The notes: a model not told the origin generated them from the letters alone. A DNA stretch of 28,454 nucleotides from JAAYJM01 sp964498585 (GCA_964498585.1 CAZCHH010000045.1:1-28454), one strand, 5' to 3'. Counted from the stretch's first letter, positions 14,635-23,847 are shown. Numbers and translations are program-made.

Positions 14635-16215
14635 ATGAAATTTTATTTTATTTCTATTATTTTTATTGCATCAATTTTATTGTCGTCCTGTGCATCAATA
14701 CTAAGCCCATCAAGTCAGGAAGTTACATTTAAATCGCCTAATAAAGCTATAAAAGTAACTGTAGATTCAGGTAATGCAAGTAAAGAAGGAACAGAAGTTA
14801 AAGCAATCCTAAAAAAAGATTTAAAAGCAAAGCAAATAGTATGCGAAGCTGATGGCTACAAGAAAGAGTATATGGTTGCTGTTCAAAACAGGACTTCTCC
14901 ATTTCATTATTTGAGCTATCTTACCTGGTTTGGCTCAGCTATAATACCTCCTCATTGGATTGGTCTTGCATTAGGATATATGATACCTGCTGCTGATAAT
15001 GCTGATTGTTCTTGGGATTTTCAAAGTGAACATAATTTAAAAGAATTGCAAAAATACTCTATATGGGATTCTACTCAAAAAAGAGTTTATTTTAAAAATG
15101 TATCTTTTAATATTAAAAAAAATGATATAATTCATAATGTATATTTAAATAGCTTTAAAAAAGGCGATAAACCCTATAAGTCATTTAAATTGGATAGCGC
15201 TAAATATAGTAATACTATATTTCAGGATAATATGGAAGATGTGCTGAAAAAAATTGGTTATATTGATACTTCAAATACTGTATTCTTCGATAATCTTAAT
15301 ACATTATCTTTAAGATGCAATGTAAATAGCGTTACAATTAATGAAGTATTAAAATTATACTATAGTCTTCAATTCGGGATTAAAGACCAAGCTGATTACG
15401 TTCATGCAAAAGTTGGAACGGAATGGGTTTTAGAAGATATTTACGGAGATACATTGTATAAAAGTGTTTTTGATGCTCCATCAGGTTTTTTTAGTATAGA
15501 TTTTTTAAGTGCTGAAAATGCTCTTAAATCTGCTATTGCTGATGCCATTGAATCTACTATGGTTCGTTTTATGAATACAGAAGAAGTTAAAAACTACTTC
15601 AAATCTGAAAAAATTAAAAGTATTAGTTTTGATAATTTATCAATTACCAAACCGCTTAAAATTCCTGCTGATATTGAACAAGCTCTTCAAGCTTCTGTTA
15701 CTATTAAAACCAAAGATAGTCACGGAAGCGGTTTTCTAATAAGTAATGATGGCTATATAATAACAAATCACCATGTCATTAATACTAAAACTGATTATAC
15801 TGTTGTAACAAGCGATGGTTCAGAATACAAAGCAAATGTTATCAGAAGTGACAAAGCTCTTGACCTTGCGCTAATTAAAGTAGAAGGTAACTTCGAATAC
15901 GCTTTTAACATTCCTTTCGACAAGAATTATAAAATTGGTCAAAGTATTTTTGCTATTGGTACTCCCCGATCAGTTGAGTTAGGTCAGTCAGTTTCTAAAG
16001 GAGTTATTTCGAGTACAAGAAAATATCAAAATTATAATTACATTCAATCTGATGTTGCTGTAAATGGCGGCAATAGCGGCGGTCCTATTGTTAATGAGCA
16101 AGGAGAGTTAATGTCTGTTGTCCAATGGAAAATTTTTGGTCTAGGAACCGAAGGTATTTCATTTTCAATTCCTGCAACTGACATTATGAAATCACTCGGT
16201 TTAAGTTATAGATAA
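14635..16215 (+). CDS. Lipoprotein with C-terminal trypsin-like (Deg/HtrA-type) protease
   Basis: The 526-residue protein has a lipobox (LLSSC, C19). Residues 20-340 form an extension I do not recognise, with one hydrophobic stretch (about 93-119). The last ~180 residues are a trypsin-like domain of the Deg/HtrA kind: GSGFLISNDGYIITNHHVI with H380, SDKALDLALIKV with D410, and NGGNSGGPIVN with S481. GTPRS and the ending GISFSIPATDI also fit. All three catalytic residues are present. There is no PDZ domain, so regulation and substrate choice must come from the N-terminal part. It is probably an envelope-anchored quality-control or processing protease. AAAGGA precedes the ATG; the gene stands alone. 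Confidence 0.88.
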   Translation: MKFYFISIIFIASILLSSCASILSPSSQEVTFKSPNKAIKVTVDSGNASKEGTEVKAILKKDLKAKQIVCEADGYKKEYMVAVQNRTSPFHYLSYLTWFGSAIIPPHWIGLALGYMIPAADNADCSWDFQSEHNLKELQKYSIWDSTQKRVYFKNVSFNIKKNDIIHNVYLNSFKKGDKPYKSFKLDSAKYSNTIFQDNMEDVLKKIGYIDTSNTVFFDNLNTLSLRCNVNSVTINEVLKLYYSLQFGIKDQADYVHAKVGTEWVLEDIYGDTLYKSVFDAPSGFFSIDFLSAENALKSAIADAIESTMVRFMNTEEVKNYFKSEKIKSISFDNLSITKPLKIPADIEQALQASVTIKTKDSHGSGFLISNDGYIITNHHVINTKTDYTVVTSDGSEYKANVIRSDKALDLALIKVEGNFEYAFNIPFDKNYKIGQSIFAIGTPRSVELGQSVSKGVISSTRKYQNYNYIQSDVAVNGGNSGGPIVNEQGELMSVVQWKIFGLGTEGISFSIPATDIMKSLGLSYR

Positions 16216-16251
16216 ATTATTTTAAAATTTATTATTTATAATTTTATATTT

Positions 16252-16280
16252 CTCCTTCTCAAGTTAAACTTGGGAAGGAG
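16252..16280. repeat. CTCCTTCTCAAGTT hairpin repeat
   Basis: The arms CTCCTTCTCAAGTT and AACTTGGGAAGGAG pair with one G-T mismatch. It is the same family as 8977-9000 and lies just after the protease stop codon. Confidence 0.7.
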
Positions 16281-16299
16281 GTGGAAGCAAAGAATAAAT

Positions 16300-16327
16300 G
16301 TAGAGACGCAAAATTTTGCGTCTCTAC
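16300..16327. repeat. Perfect 28-nt palindrome between converging genes
   Basis: The 14-nt half GTAGAGACGCAAAA is followed directly by its reverse complement, ending at 16327. This exact type of GTAGAGACGC palindrome is, from memory, scattered through genomes of Bacteroidota and some other bacteria. It separates the protease gene from the converging DUF3078 gene and could form a cruciform or terminate transcription in both directions. Confidence 0.85.
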
Positions 16328-16373
16328 TAAACCCGCACTTTGCGTAAGTTTTTGTTGTTTTATTTCTTAAGCA

Positions 16374-17243
16374 TTAAAAAATTGAATATGAAATACCAAG
16401 TTGCAATGCTTCTTTGAACTGTGTTTTGAGTGATTGGCGTTTTTCATATACGAGCAGGAAATTCAGATTAACAACAATCAATTTATTGATTTTCGCTGAA
16501 ATCACGTTGTCGAAGCGGACATCCCATGTTTCGAGCCGGTCGAAAGCAGAAAACAGACGCAATTTTGAAGTGAGCATCATATTTTCCATAAATCCCCATT
16601 CTAAATCAGTAACAGACTCAATACCAGTTTCAAATCTAAATTTTTCTATTTCTTCAGTTTCAATTTTGTCAGTAAACTGAAAAAGCTTATTTGCAAATGT
16701 TTCCTGAAAAGCCACACCAACTCTTGATTTGAATATTTTCAATTTATCGTATGTAAAACCGATACTTTGAGTAATATAGCCGGGGTCAAAGAAATCAGCA
16801 ATCAAAGAATCCTTGCCTTCAGGAGTAATTTTGTATCCTTTGGCAAGAGTGGAACGAATTGTATTGCTAATGAAAGGGTCAACAGCCCAGCCGACATTAT
16901 AGCTTAATACATCTTCAAGATATATTTCGTTGTCATTTGTCTTAAAATCAGCATCGCCGAGCTTTGTCTGTCCATAAACCAATTTCAGTGAATTAGTAAA
17001 TGTCCAGTTATTTTCTTTATAATCGGCACCGAAATTTCCATAAATTGAATAAGTTAAAGCATTATCGCCGCCAAGCACCCAGTTATCGAATGCAATCTGG
17101 CTGATGTTCAGTCCGATAATTCCTTTAGGTGTCCAGGGACCTTTAACTGAATCTGCTTGTGTTTCTTTTTCCTGTGCATTAATAGTTAATGGTTTGATAA
17201 CACAAAAAAACAAACCGAAAATTAGAAATATTTTTTTTAACAT
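16374..17243 (-). CDS. DUF3078 family outer-membrane protein
   Basis: The 289-residue protein begins with a signal peptide (cleavage likely after about residue 23, in INAQ). It is then built of alternating-residue strands rich in aromatic and polar residues, typical of an outer-membrane beta barrel, ending in the aromatic residue F after GISYSI. The early motif GIIGLNISQIAFDNWVLGGD and the later EDVLSYNVGWAVDPFISN fit the DUF3078 family, found mainly in Bacteroidota. Its role is unknown. It starts 16 nt after the TrkH-type gene stop, so the two are co-transcribed. A link with ion or osmotic balance is my inference from that. Confidence 0.82.
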   Translation of the reverse strand: MLKKIFLIFGLFFCVIKPLTINAQEKETQADSVKGPWTPKGIIGLNISQIAFDNWVLGGDNALTYSIYGNFGADYKENNWTFTNSLKLVYGQTKLGDADFKTNDNEIYLEDVLSYNVGWAVDPFISNTIRSTLAKGYKITPEGKDSLIADFFDPGYITQSIGFTYDKLKIFKSRVGVAFQETFANKLFQFTDKIETEEIEKFRFETGIESVTDLEWGFMENMMLTSKLRLFSAFDRLETWDVRFDNVISAKINKLIVVNLNFLLVYEKRQSLKTQFKEALQLGISYSIF

Positions 17244-17259
17244 ATAATCACCTTTTTAA

Positions 17260-18603
17260 TTAAATAGCTAAATCACTTTCTTGTATCTTTCTGATAGTGC
17301 GAATAAGAAGAGCATTACCAATGGTAATTACTCCAACTCTGCCAATGAACATTAATAAAGTAATAATAATTTTTCCAAAATTAGTAAGGGTGCCGGTTAT
17401 TCCAGTACTTAAACCAACTGTTCCTAATGCAGAACCACATTCAAATAAAATCTGCAACAAATTTGCGTTTTCTGTAAAAGTTAAAATATAAGAACCAATA
17501 AATAGTATAGAAGTATAAAAAATAAAAATACTTAAAGCTGAATTAACTCTATAATCTGGAATCTTTTTCCCTAATAAAGTAACATCCTGTTTTAAAGTTA
17601 ATTTACTAAACAAAAAAGCAAAAATTGCTGATAAAGTAGTTGACTTTAAACCACCACCAGTTCCTGAAGGAGATGCACCAACATACATTAAAATTACTAT
17701 AAGCATTAAAGAAGATGGATGTAAATTGGTAATAGATATTGTGTTAAAACCAACAGTAGTCAATGATGTCATTGTTTGAAAAAATGCTAATGTTAATTTT
17801 TCATAATCATTGTATTGTTGAATAGATGGCTCAAATAAAGCTAATTGTATTGTTCCAAAAACGGTAAAAAATAATGTAACAAATAAAATTATTTTGCTGG
17901 TGAAAGTAATAGTGTGTTCTTTAGATTTAATTCTTTTCCAAAAATCAAGTAAAACAATAAAACCTATTCCGCCTAAATAACTTAAAACCGATACTGTTAT
18001 ATTTAAAACTGAATTCAATTTTAATTGTTCGAAACTATCATTAAACAAACTAAAACCAGCAGTACAAAAGGCAGATATACTATGAAAAATCGCATTCCAT
18101 ACTGGCTCTGAAATCCCTTCGTTAATAAACACAAAGAATAAAATTATCGAACCAATAAATTCAAAAACCAAAGTAAATGTAATTATACTTTTAACAAGTT
18201 CAATAATATTGAAATTTGATGGAATTGAAAATTCAGTTGATAGAACGTTGGTTTTTGATGAAGATAGCTCATTAGTCATTTTAAGTATAACGAATGAACT
18301 AAAAGACATATATCCAATTCCACCTATTTGAATTAACAAAAGAATTATAATCTGACCAAAAAATGTGTAATTATCTGATATACTAATTGTTGCTAATCCT
18401 GTTGTTGATATAGCTGAAGTTGCATTAAATAAATTATCAATTAAATGAATATATTCTTTTTGAGCAAATGGAAGTGATAAAAAAAACGTTCCTAATAATA
18501 CATAGAAGAAAAAACCATATAGGATTTGCTTCTGTGGAATTTTCGAATAAAATCCAAATGAAATTATTTTGAAAAAAATTGAATTCAAAAAATTTGTTTT
18601 CAT
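17260..18603 (-). CDS. TrkH/KtrB family potassium transporter
   Basis: This family moves K+ into the cell through a pore of four pseudo-repeats. The 447-residue protein shows all four selectivity loops: ISTTGLAT (S66-G69), CTAGFS (T181-G183), LTTVGFN (T283-G285) and GTVGLS (T395-G397), each followed by a hydrophobic helix. The glycine-rich ASPSGTGGGLKSTT matches the gating-loop region. Each filter keeps the key Gly. Such channels usually need a cytoplasmic TrkA/KtrA nucleotide-binding partner, which is not in this window. It leads an operon with the DUF3078 gene and is divergent, 52 nt apart, from an MscS-type channel gene. Confidence 0.93.
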   Translation of the reverse strand: MKTNFLNSIFFKIISFGFYSKIPQKQILYGFFFYVLLGTFFLSLPFAQKEYIHLIDNLFNATSAISTTGLATISISDNYTFFGQIIILLLIQIGGIGYMSFSSFVILKMTNELSSSKTNVLSTEFSIPSNFNIIELVKSIITFTLVFEFIGSIILFFVFINEGISEPVWNAIFHSISAFCTAGFSLFNDSFEQLKLNSVLNITVSVLSYLGGIGFIVLLDFWKRIKSKEHTITFTSKIILFVTLFFTVFGTIQLALFEPSIQQYNDYEKLTLAFFQTMTSLTTVGFNTISITNLHPSSLMLIVILMYVGASPSGTGGGLKSTTLSAIFAFLFSKLTLKQDVTLLGKKIPDYRVNSALSIFIFYTSILFIGSYILTFTENANLLQILFECGSALGTVGLSTGITGTLTNFGKIIITLLMFIGRVGVITIGNALLIRTIRKIQESDLAI

Positions 18604-18655
18604 ATTCTTTGTAAAAATTATTAACTTAAAATTATTTAAAATTAAGAATTAATTT

Positions 18656-20431
18656 ATGAAAAAAATAATTATTCTTTTATTGCTTTTGATTGTTTCTGAA
18701 TGTGTTTTTGCCCAAACAGATACAAATTCAGATAACAACACTGCTGAAATGCTTGAGCTAAAAAGACATTCCGATTCAAGCAGAATTGCCGATTCTGTTA
18801 AATACTTAAAAATGCAGGAAGAAATCTATCAACTGAAAGAAAACGAAAAGGATAAACGGGTAGCTTTAGAAAAAGAGCTAAAGGAATTTAAGCGGGAAGA
18901 TTCGATTAGAAAAGCTACTGCTAATTTACAAATTGATTCTCTGATAAAAACTACTCCAGCGTTTCCAGTAGCACCTTTTGGCGACACGCTCTTTTTGATT
19001 TATGCAAAAATAGCTTCATTTTCTGCTAAAGAACGTTCGGAGGCAATTGCAAAAAGGATTCTTGCGCTCGAAGAAGTTTTCGATTCTGAAAAAGATACTA
19101 TAAAAGTTCTTTTAAATGAAGAATCTGCTGATATTATTTGCAATGAATTATTAATTATGAGTATTTGGAATCTTGATGCTCTTTTTGCACGTTCAAACAA
19201 GGAAGAGTTGGCAAATAATTATACTGAATTAATATCTCAAGCTATTAATGATTATCAGGAAGAAAAAAGTTGGCTAACTATTTTGAAGCAAATCGGACTT
19301 GCACTATTAGTTATTATTATTATATTTTTTTTATTGAAATTAGTTAATCGCTTATATCAAAAGATTGATAAAATTTCAGTTGCATATAAAAGTAAATTAT
19401 TAAAAGATATACACATAAAAGGTTATGTGCTTCTTGACGTTGAAAAAGAATATAAAATTATTCTGCTTATTTTAAAATTACTTAAATATTTCTCTTTTGC
19501 TTTAATACTTTATATCGCTCTACCAGTGATATTTAGCATTTTCCCTGTAACAAAAAGCATTGCTTATACATTATTTGATTATTTCCTTAATCCGATTGAA
19601 AAAATATATAAAGCAGTAATTGCATACATTCCGAATTTGATTACAATAATTGTCTTGGTTTTAATTGGTCGATATTCTTTAAGATTTTTAAAATATTTAG
19701 CAAATGAAATTGAAAGTGGAAATCTTGAAATTAGAGGGTTTTATTCTGATTGGGTGAAGCCGACATATAATATAATAAGGGTATTGCTAATTGCGTTCAT
19801 TTTTATAATGATATTTCCATACCTGCCCGGTTCGGATTCAGCAATTTTTCAGGGAGTTTCGGTCTTTCTCGGAATAATTGTATCTATTGGCTCGTCATCA
19901 GTTATAGGAAATTTGATTGCCGGAATTGTCATAACTTATATGCGTCCTTTCAAAATTGGCGACAGAGTGAAAATTGCTGATGTTACTGGAGATGTGATTG
20001 AAAAAACTCCTTTCGTTATTCGCATTAGAACTCCGAAAAATGAAGAAATTACTATTCCGAACTCAACAATTCTTTCTTCACATACAACAAATTACAGTAA
20101 CAATAAGGAAGGATTGATTCTTCATACAACCGTAACTATTGGATACGATGTCCCCTGGCGGACAGTTGAGCAACTTTTAATTGAAGCGGCAAAGAAAACA
20201 AAGGATATAAGTGAAAGCCCGGCGCCTTTCGTTTTGCAAACAAGTTTAGACGATTTTTATATTGCATATCAGTTAAATGCTTACACAAAAGAAGCAAACA
20301 AGCAGGCAGGCATTTATTCCGAACTTCATCAAAACATACAGGACAGTTTCAGACGTGGCAACGTGGAAATTATGTCGCCACATTATCGCGCTATGCGTGA
20401 TGGAAATGAGATTGCAATACCGAAAGAGTAG
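18656..20431 (+). CDS. MscS-family mechanosensitive ion channel
   Basis: MscS channels open under membrane tension to release solutes after osmotic downshift. The 591-residue protein has a signal peptide (about 1-19, ending VFA), a charged coiled-coil region (about 45-95) and helices to about 200. Membrane segments follow at about 209-229, 264-296, 322-342 and 367-391, and then the pore-lining helix (about 398-430, FLGIIVSIGSSSVIGNLIAG). The beta domain (MRPFKIGDRVKIADVTGDVI, then EITIPNSTILSSHTTNYS) and C-terminal alpha/beta domain complete the MscS fold. It is longer than small MscS (about 290 residues). The divergent TrkH gene suggests opposed roles in one osmotic-response locus. Confidence 0.93.
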   Translation: MKKIIILLLLLIVSECVFAQTDTNSDNNTAEMLELKRHSDSSRIADSVKYLKMQEEIYQLKENEKDKRVALEKELKEFKREDSIRKATANLQIDSLIKTTPAFPVAPFGDTLFLIYAKIASFSAKERSEAIAKRILALEEVFDSEKDTIKVLLNEESADIICNELLIMSIWNLDALFARSNKEELANNYTELISQAINDYQEEKSWLTILKQIGLALLVIIIIFFLLKLVNRLYQKIDKISVAYKSKLLKDIHIKGYVLLDVEKEYKIILLILKLLKYFSFALILYIALPVIFSIFPVTKSIAYTLFDYFLNPIEKIYKAVIAYIPNLITIIVLVLIGRYSLRFLKYLANEIESGNLEIRGFYSDWVKPTYNIIRVLLIAFIFIMIFPYLPGSDSAIFQGVSVFLGIIVSIGSSSVIGNLIAGIVITYMRPFKIGDRVKIADVTGDVIEKTPFVIRIRTPKNEEITIPNSTILSSHTTNYSNNKEGLILHTTVTIGYDVPWRTVEQLLIEAAKKTKDISESPAPFVLQTSLDDFYIAYQLNAYTKEANKQAGIYSELHQNIQDSFRRGNVEIMSPHYRAMRDGNEIAIPKE

Positions 20432-20918
20432 AAATGGGAAATAGAGATGTCATTGGCAATCCCTTATAAAGCACTTGTTTTATTATAATGGAGATGACAT
20501 AAATAAATGTGTCATTCTGAGCGCAGCGAAGAATAAATTTACAAGAATATGAAACAGACATAAATGCAAAACTCTTTATCCCGCAAGGGATTGAATTATA
20601 CAAACACATATTTGAAGAAAAATATCAACGTAGTTGCGTTATCGTAATAGATATGAAAATACCCAAACGGAAAAATCTCGTAGAGATGATATCACTCCTA
20701 CGGAGTTTTCATTTTATTTTGATATTTTTGCTATTAAGATAACACATCTACGATGTTTTTTCCTATCCATTTGCAATTTGGGAAGGAGATTAAAAAGAAG
20801 AAGATGGACTCCACTTTCAAAGTGTGGAGTCCATCTACCGCTCAATGTTCTTTCTTTATCGTGGAATTCTGAATAAGAAAATATAATATATAATTCAACG
20901 AATTACTACAATAGTTAT
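20432..20918. repeat. Mosaic of short dispersed repeats
   Basis: No gene is visible between two converging genes. The gap contains a rearranged piece of the GTCATTCTGAGCG family (about 20440-20545) and three mini-hairpins: ATCCC-GCAA-GGGAT at 20578-20591, ATCTC-GTA-GAGAT at 20675-20687 and ACTCC-TAC-GGAGT at 20694-20706. It also has a TTTGGGAAGGAG half-repeat (20778-20789) and a perfect 13-bp-arm hairpin at 20802-20836 (arm AGATGGACTCCAC). Several repeat types have accumulated in one gap. Confidence 0.75.
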
Positions 20919-21476
20919 CTATTTTTTCCATTTGATATTACAGCCAATACTTGGTTTTTGAACAATAGAAATTGGTCGTTTTGCAATAATATCATTGAGA
21001 GCAGTTCTTAAACTTTCGCCAGTAACAATTTTCCTGTTACGGGGACGGGCATCATCGAACTGCCCGCGATAAGCCAATTTCAAATCTTTATCGAAAACAA
21101 AGAAATCTGGTGTACACGCAGCATCATAAAGTTTTGCAATCTCCTGTGTTTCATCAAATAAATACGGGAAAGGATAGGAAAGCTGTTCTGCTATTTTTTT
21201 CATATTCTCAGGAGAATCCTCCGGGTAGCTCTCAACGTCATTCGAGTTTATTGCAATAAAACTTATTCCTTTAACGTTATATTCATTAGCAATTTTAACG
21301 AGTCCCTGGTTAATTAATTTCACATAAGGACAATGATTGCAAATAAACATAATAACGGTAGCTACTTCAGATTTCAGCTCCTGAAGAGTGTAGAATTTAT
21401 TCGAAATTACGCATTTCAAATTAAAGTCGGGAGCTTTTCTGCCTAAGTTAATCATTTTCGATGGAGTTTCTGCCAT
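20919..21476 (-). CDS. Thioredoxin-family (AhpC/TSA-like) redox protein
   Basis: The 185-residue soluble protein has a thioredoxin fold with a CxxC centre, C46-N-H-C49 in FICNHCPYVK. It also has APDFNL near the N-terminus, FIAINSNDVESYPEDSPENM, the cis-Pro region AACTPDFFVFD and a conserved ending PSIGCNIKWK. This CNHCPYVK subfamily is widespread and mostly uncharacterised; a thiol-disulfide oxidoreductase or peroxidase role is likely. No signal peptide is seen, so it is probably cytoplasmic. It is divergent from the metallophosphoesterase gene, 51 nt apart, and converges on the mscS gene across a repeat-filled gap. Confidence 0.92.
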   Translation of the reverse strand: MAETPSKMINLGRKAPDFNLKCVISNKFYTLQELKSEVATVIMFICNHCPYVKLINQGLVKIANEYNVKGISFIAINSNDVESYPEDSPENMKKIAEQLSYPFPYLFDETQEIAKLYDAACTPDFFVFDKDLKLAYRGQFDDARPRNRKIVTGESLRTALNDIIAKRPISIVQKPSIGCNIKWKK

Positions 21477-21527
21477 AATATTTTTATTTTTTATTATACA
21501 TAGAACTAAAATACGAAATTTTTATTA

Positions 21528-22769
21528 ATGAAAGCTTATTTGCCATACATATTAGGAGGAGTTTTTATATTTTTGCTGTTAGACTTCTATTTTTTAAGAA
21601 GTTGGACAAAATATATAAAGAATCAGAACTTCAATCCATTTTTTTATAGAATATTCTGGTTTTTTTCCGGATTAATGTTGGTTATGTTTATCTATTTATC
21701 ATTTAAAAGGTATTCATCGGAGCAACCAGATGAACTTTCACAAATTCTCTATACAATTGAAGCTATTTGGTTTATTCCTAAAATTGTTATTGTTCCAGTC
21801 TTAGTTTTCAAGGATTTTTTTAAGTTTATATTTAAAAAACTGGTAAATAAGTATAAAAGCGTATTTGCAAAAAAGGAGCAAATCGCATTAGAATTTGATG
21901 AAAGTAAAAGGAAATTTTTACAGAATGCGACTTGGGGTTTGGCTGGCGTTCCTTTCCTACTTGTAACAGATGGACTTATTCACACTACTACTAATTTTAA
22001 GATATATTATATAGAAGTGCCGGTCTTCAATTTGCCAAAGCAACTCGATGGTTTCAGAATAGTTCAAATCTCCGATATCCATTCAGGTGGCTTTTTTGAT
22101 AAAGCTCCGTTAATTGAAGCAAGAAGAATGATTAACCTTTTAAAACCTGATATAATAACAATAACCGGGGATTTTGTCAATTTCAATCCAGATGAGCTAT
22201 ATTTAATTAATTCCGAATTAAAGCAGTTCTATGCTAATTATGGTGTTTTTGGTTCGCTTGGAAATCATGACCATTATATGAGCAGTGAAAATCAGGAAAA
22301 ATTATTGAATATATTGGAAAATTCTGGTATTGATATTCTCATTAATGAAAACAAAATAATAAAAGTGCAGGATGCAGAATTGCAACTTATTGGTGTTGAT
22401 AATATAGGGCATGGCCAATCTTTCGGCGATATTGATTTAGCTGTTAAAGGAGTTGATTTCTCTAAACCAACAGTCCTTCTCCTTCATGACCCTACTTTTT
22501 GGGAAGAGAAAATAATCAGTAAATATCCAATCGATATAACTCTTTCCGGGCATACTCACGGAGGACAATTCGGATTTAATATGTTTGGGATTGAAGCATC
22601 GCAAGCTATGCTATTCTATAAAAGATGGGCTGGACTTCATCATATTAAAGATAAATATATTTATATTAACCGTGGACTTGGTACTACCGGACCACCAATT
22701 CGGGTCGGCATTAATCCTGAAATTACACTTTTAACTTTAAAGCCAATTACAAATTTAGTATTACAATAA
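21528..22769 (+). CDS. Membrane-anchored metallophosphoesterase (YkuE/YaeI-like)
   Basis: The 413-residue protein has N-terminal membrane segments (about 5-24, 40-58 and 75-100), then a calcineurin-like phosphoesterase domain (about 172-405). Metal and catalytic residues are in order: D183 and H185 (ISDIHSGG), D215 (TITGDF), N246 and H247 (GNHDHY), H320 (LLLHDP), and H342 and H344 (SGHTHGG). The family includes lipid and phospholipid-precursor phosphatases, so action on a membrane lipid headgroup is plausible, but the substrate cannot be read from the sequence. It starts 51 nt from the divergent thioredoxin-family gene. Confidence 0.92.
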   Translation: MKAYLPYILGGVFIFLLLDFYFLRSWTKYIKNQNFNPFFYRIFWFFSGLMLVMFIYLSFKRYSSEQPDELSQILYTIEAIWFIPKIVIVPVLVFKDFFKFIFKKLVNKYKSVFAKKEQIALEFDESKRKFLQNATWGLAGVPFLLVTDGLIHTTTNFKIYYIEVPVFNLPKQLDGFRIVQISDIHSGGFFDKAPLIEARRMINLLKPDIITITGDFVNFNPDELYLINSELKQFYANYGVFGSLGNHDHYMSSENQEKLLNILENSGIDILINENKIIKVQDAELQLIGVDNIGHGQSFGDIDLAVKGVDFSKPTVLLLHDPTFWEEKIISKYPIDITLSGHTHGGQFGFNMFGIEASQAMLFYKRWAGLHHIKDKYIYINRGLGTTGPPIRVGINPEITLLTLKPITNLVLQ

Positions 22770-22908
22770 ATTTCTGATTGGAAATTCTGTATTGATTATA
22801 CTTTTTTTTGAATCACAATTATTTGTGAAACAAATTTTTCCTGTCGTTTCGAGTCATTTTCTCAAAGTTTTAACGCATTAAATTCAAAATTAACTGTAAA
22901 AGTATATT

Positions 22909-23164
22909 GTGAAAACCTGGCATACAAAAAGCGCTTACCAAATTCATCAGCTTCTATCTGGAAGAAGCAATGTTTTCCTTTTAAAAGCTAATGATACAAA
23001 TATTTTAATTGATACAAGCAGTAAAAGAAATTGGAAAAAGTTGGGGTATTCTTTTAAAAACTAACTGCTATTTATTCCTTCCGAGCCATGGCTCAGCAAA
23101 AAATAGAAATGAATTAAAAGAAAATTTTGATAAACTTAGAAAGCAGAAAAATTTTGTAATTTAA
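22909..23164 (+). pseudogene. Collapsed metallo-beta-lactamase-fold hydrolase
   Basis: A frame from a GTG at 22909 reads KTWHTKSAYQIHQLLSGRSN, then VFLLKANDTNILIDTSSKRN, and stops at 23064. This is the first beta-strand pair of an MBL-fold enzyme, with the ILIDT strand, but the metal-binding HxHxDH that should follow is missing. In a different frame, 23066-23164 reads FLPSHGSAKNRNELKENFDK and continues to a natural stop, which matches the C-terminus of such proteins (a PSHG-type histidine). N- and C-terminal ends with the middle gone show a large internal deletion. It is non-functional as it stands. Confidence 0.65.
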
Positions 23165-23205
23165 AATAATTTAAAAATCTCACATAAAATTTTAGAACAT
23201 TTATT

Positions 23206-23847
23206 ATGCCGAGGAATGCGAAAAATAATAATGCAACTTTTGATTTTGAAATAGAATACTGGAAACAAAATTTATTTGTAGCCGGAGTCGATGAAGCCGG
23301 GCGTGGTCCCCTTGCAGGCCCAGTTATCGCTGCAGCAGTTGTGTTCCCAATTAATTACGACTCTTTCATCGGGATAAACGACTCAAAATTGCTTACTAAA
23401 AAAAAGCGTGAAGAACTTTTTTTAAACATAAAAGAAAATGCAGTTTCTATTGGAATTGGAATTGTTGATAATATAACAATTGATGAAATAAATATCCTGA
23501 ATGCCACTTACAAAGCTATGAATTTAGCTATTAGCAATTTGGAAATAAAACAGAATTTTGCTTTAATTGATGGAAATAGTTTTAAAGGCGATGGAATTAA
23601 TTACAAAACAATTGTCAAAGGAGATAAACTGTCTGTTTCTATTGCTGCCGCTTCAATTATTGCTAAAGTAACAAGGGACAGAATTATGGCTGAAGAAATC
23701 CATTTGGAATTTCCTGATTACTTTTTCAATGAAAACAAAGGTTATGGCACTAAAAAGCACTATCAAGCTATTGAAAAATATGGAATTTGTAAATATCACA
23801 GAAAGTCATTTTTAAAGAGATTTCTTGAAGAAGAAAAACTTTTTTAA
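23206..23847 (+). CDS. rnhB: Ribonuclease HII
   Basis: RNase HII removes single ribonucleotides and RNA primers from DNA. The 213-residue length is normal. The four acidic active-site residues are visible: D29 and E30 in VAGVDEAGRGPLAGPV, D122 in LIDGNSF and D140 in VKGDKLSVSIAAASIIAKVT. NDSKLLTKKKREELF and the ending NKGYGTKKHY are also family hallmarks. The gene follows a pseudogene with 41 nt between and is followed by a repeat, so it is probably monocistronic. Confidence 0.97.
   Translation: MPRNAKNNNATFDFEIEYWKQNLFVAGVDEAGRGPLAGPVIAAAVVFPINYDSFIGINDSKLLTKKKREELFLNIKENAVSIGIGIVDNITIDEINILNATYKAMNLAISNLEIKQNFALIDGNSFKGDGINYKTIVKGDKLSVSIAAASIIAKVTRDRIMAEEIHLEFPDYFFNENKGYGTKKHYQAIEKYGICKYHRKSFLKRFLEEEKLF

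Noticed and set aside
20634..20876. 80-codon plus-strand frame after mscS
   Set aside because: It is built from several hairpin repeats and has no protein-like composition.
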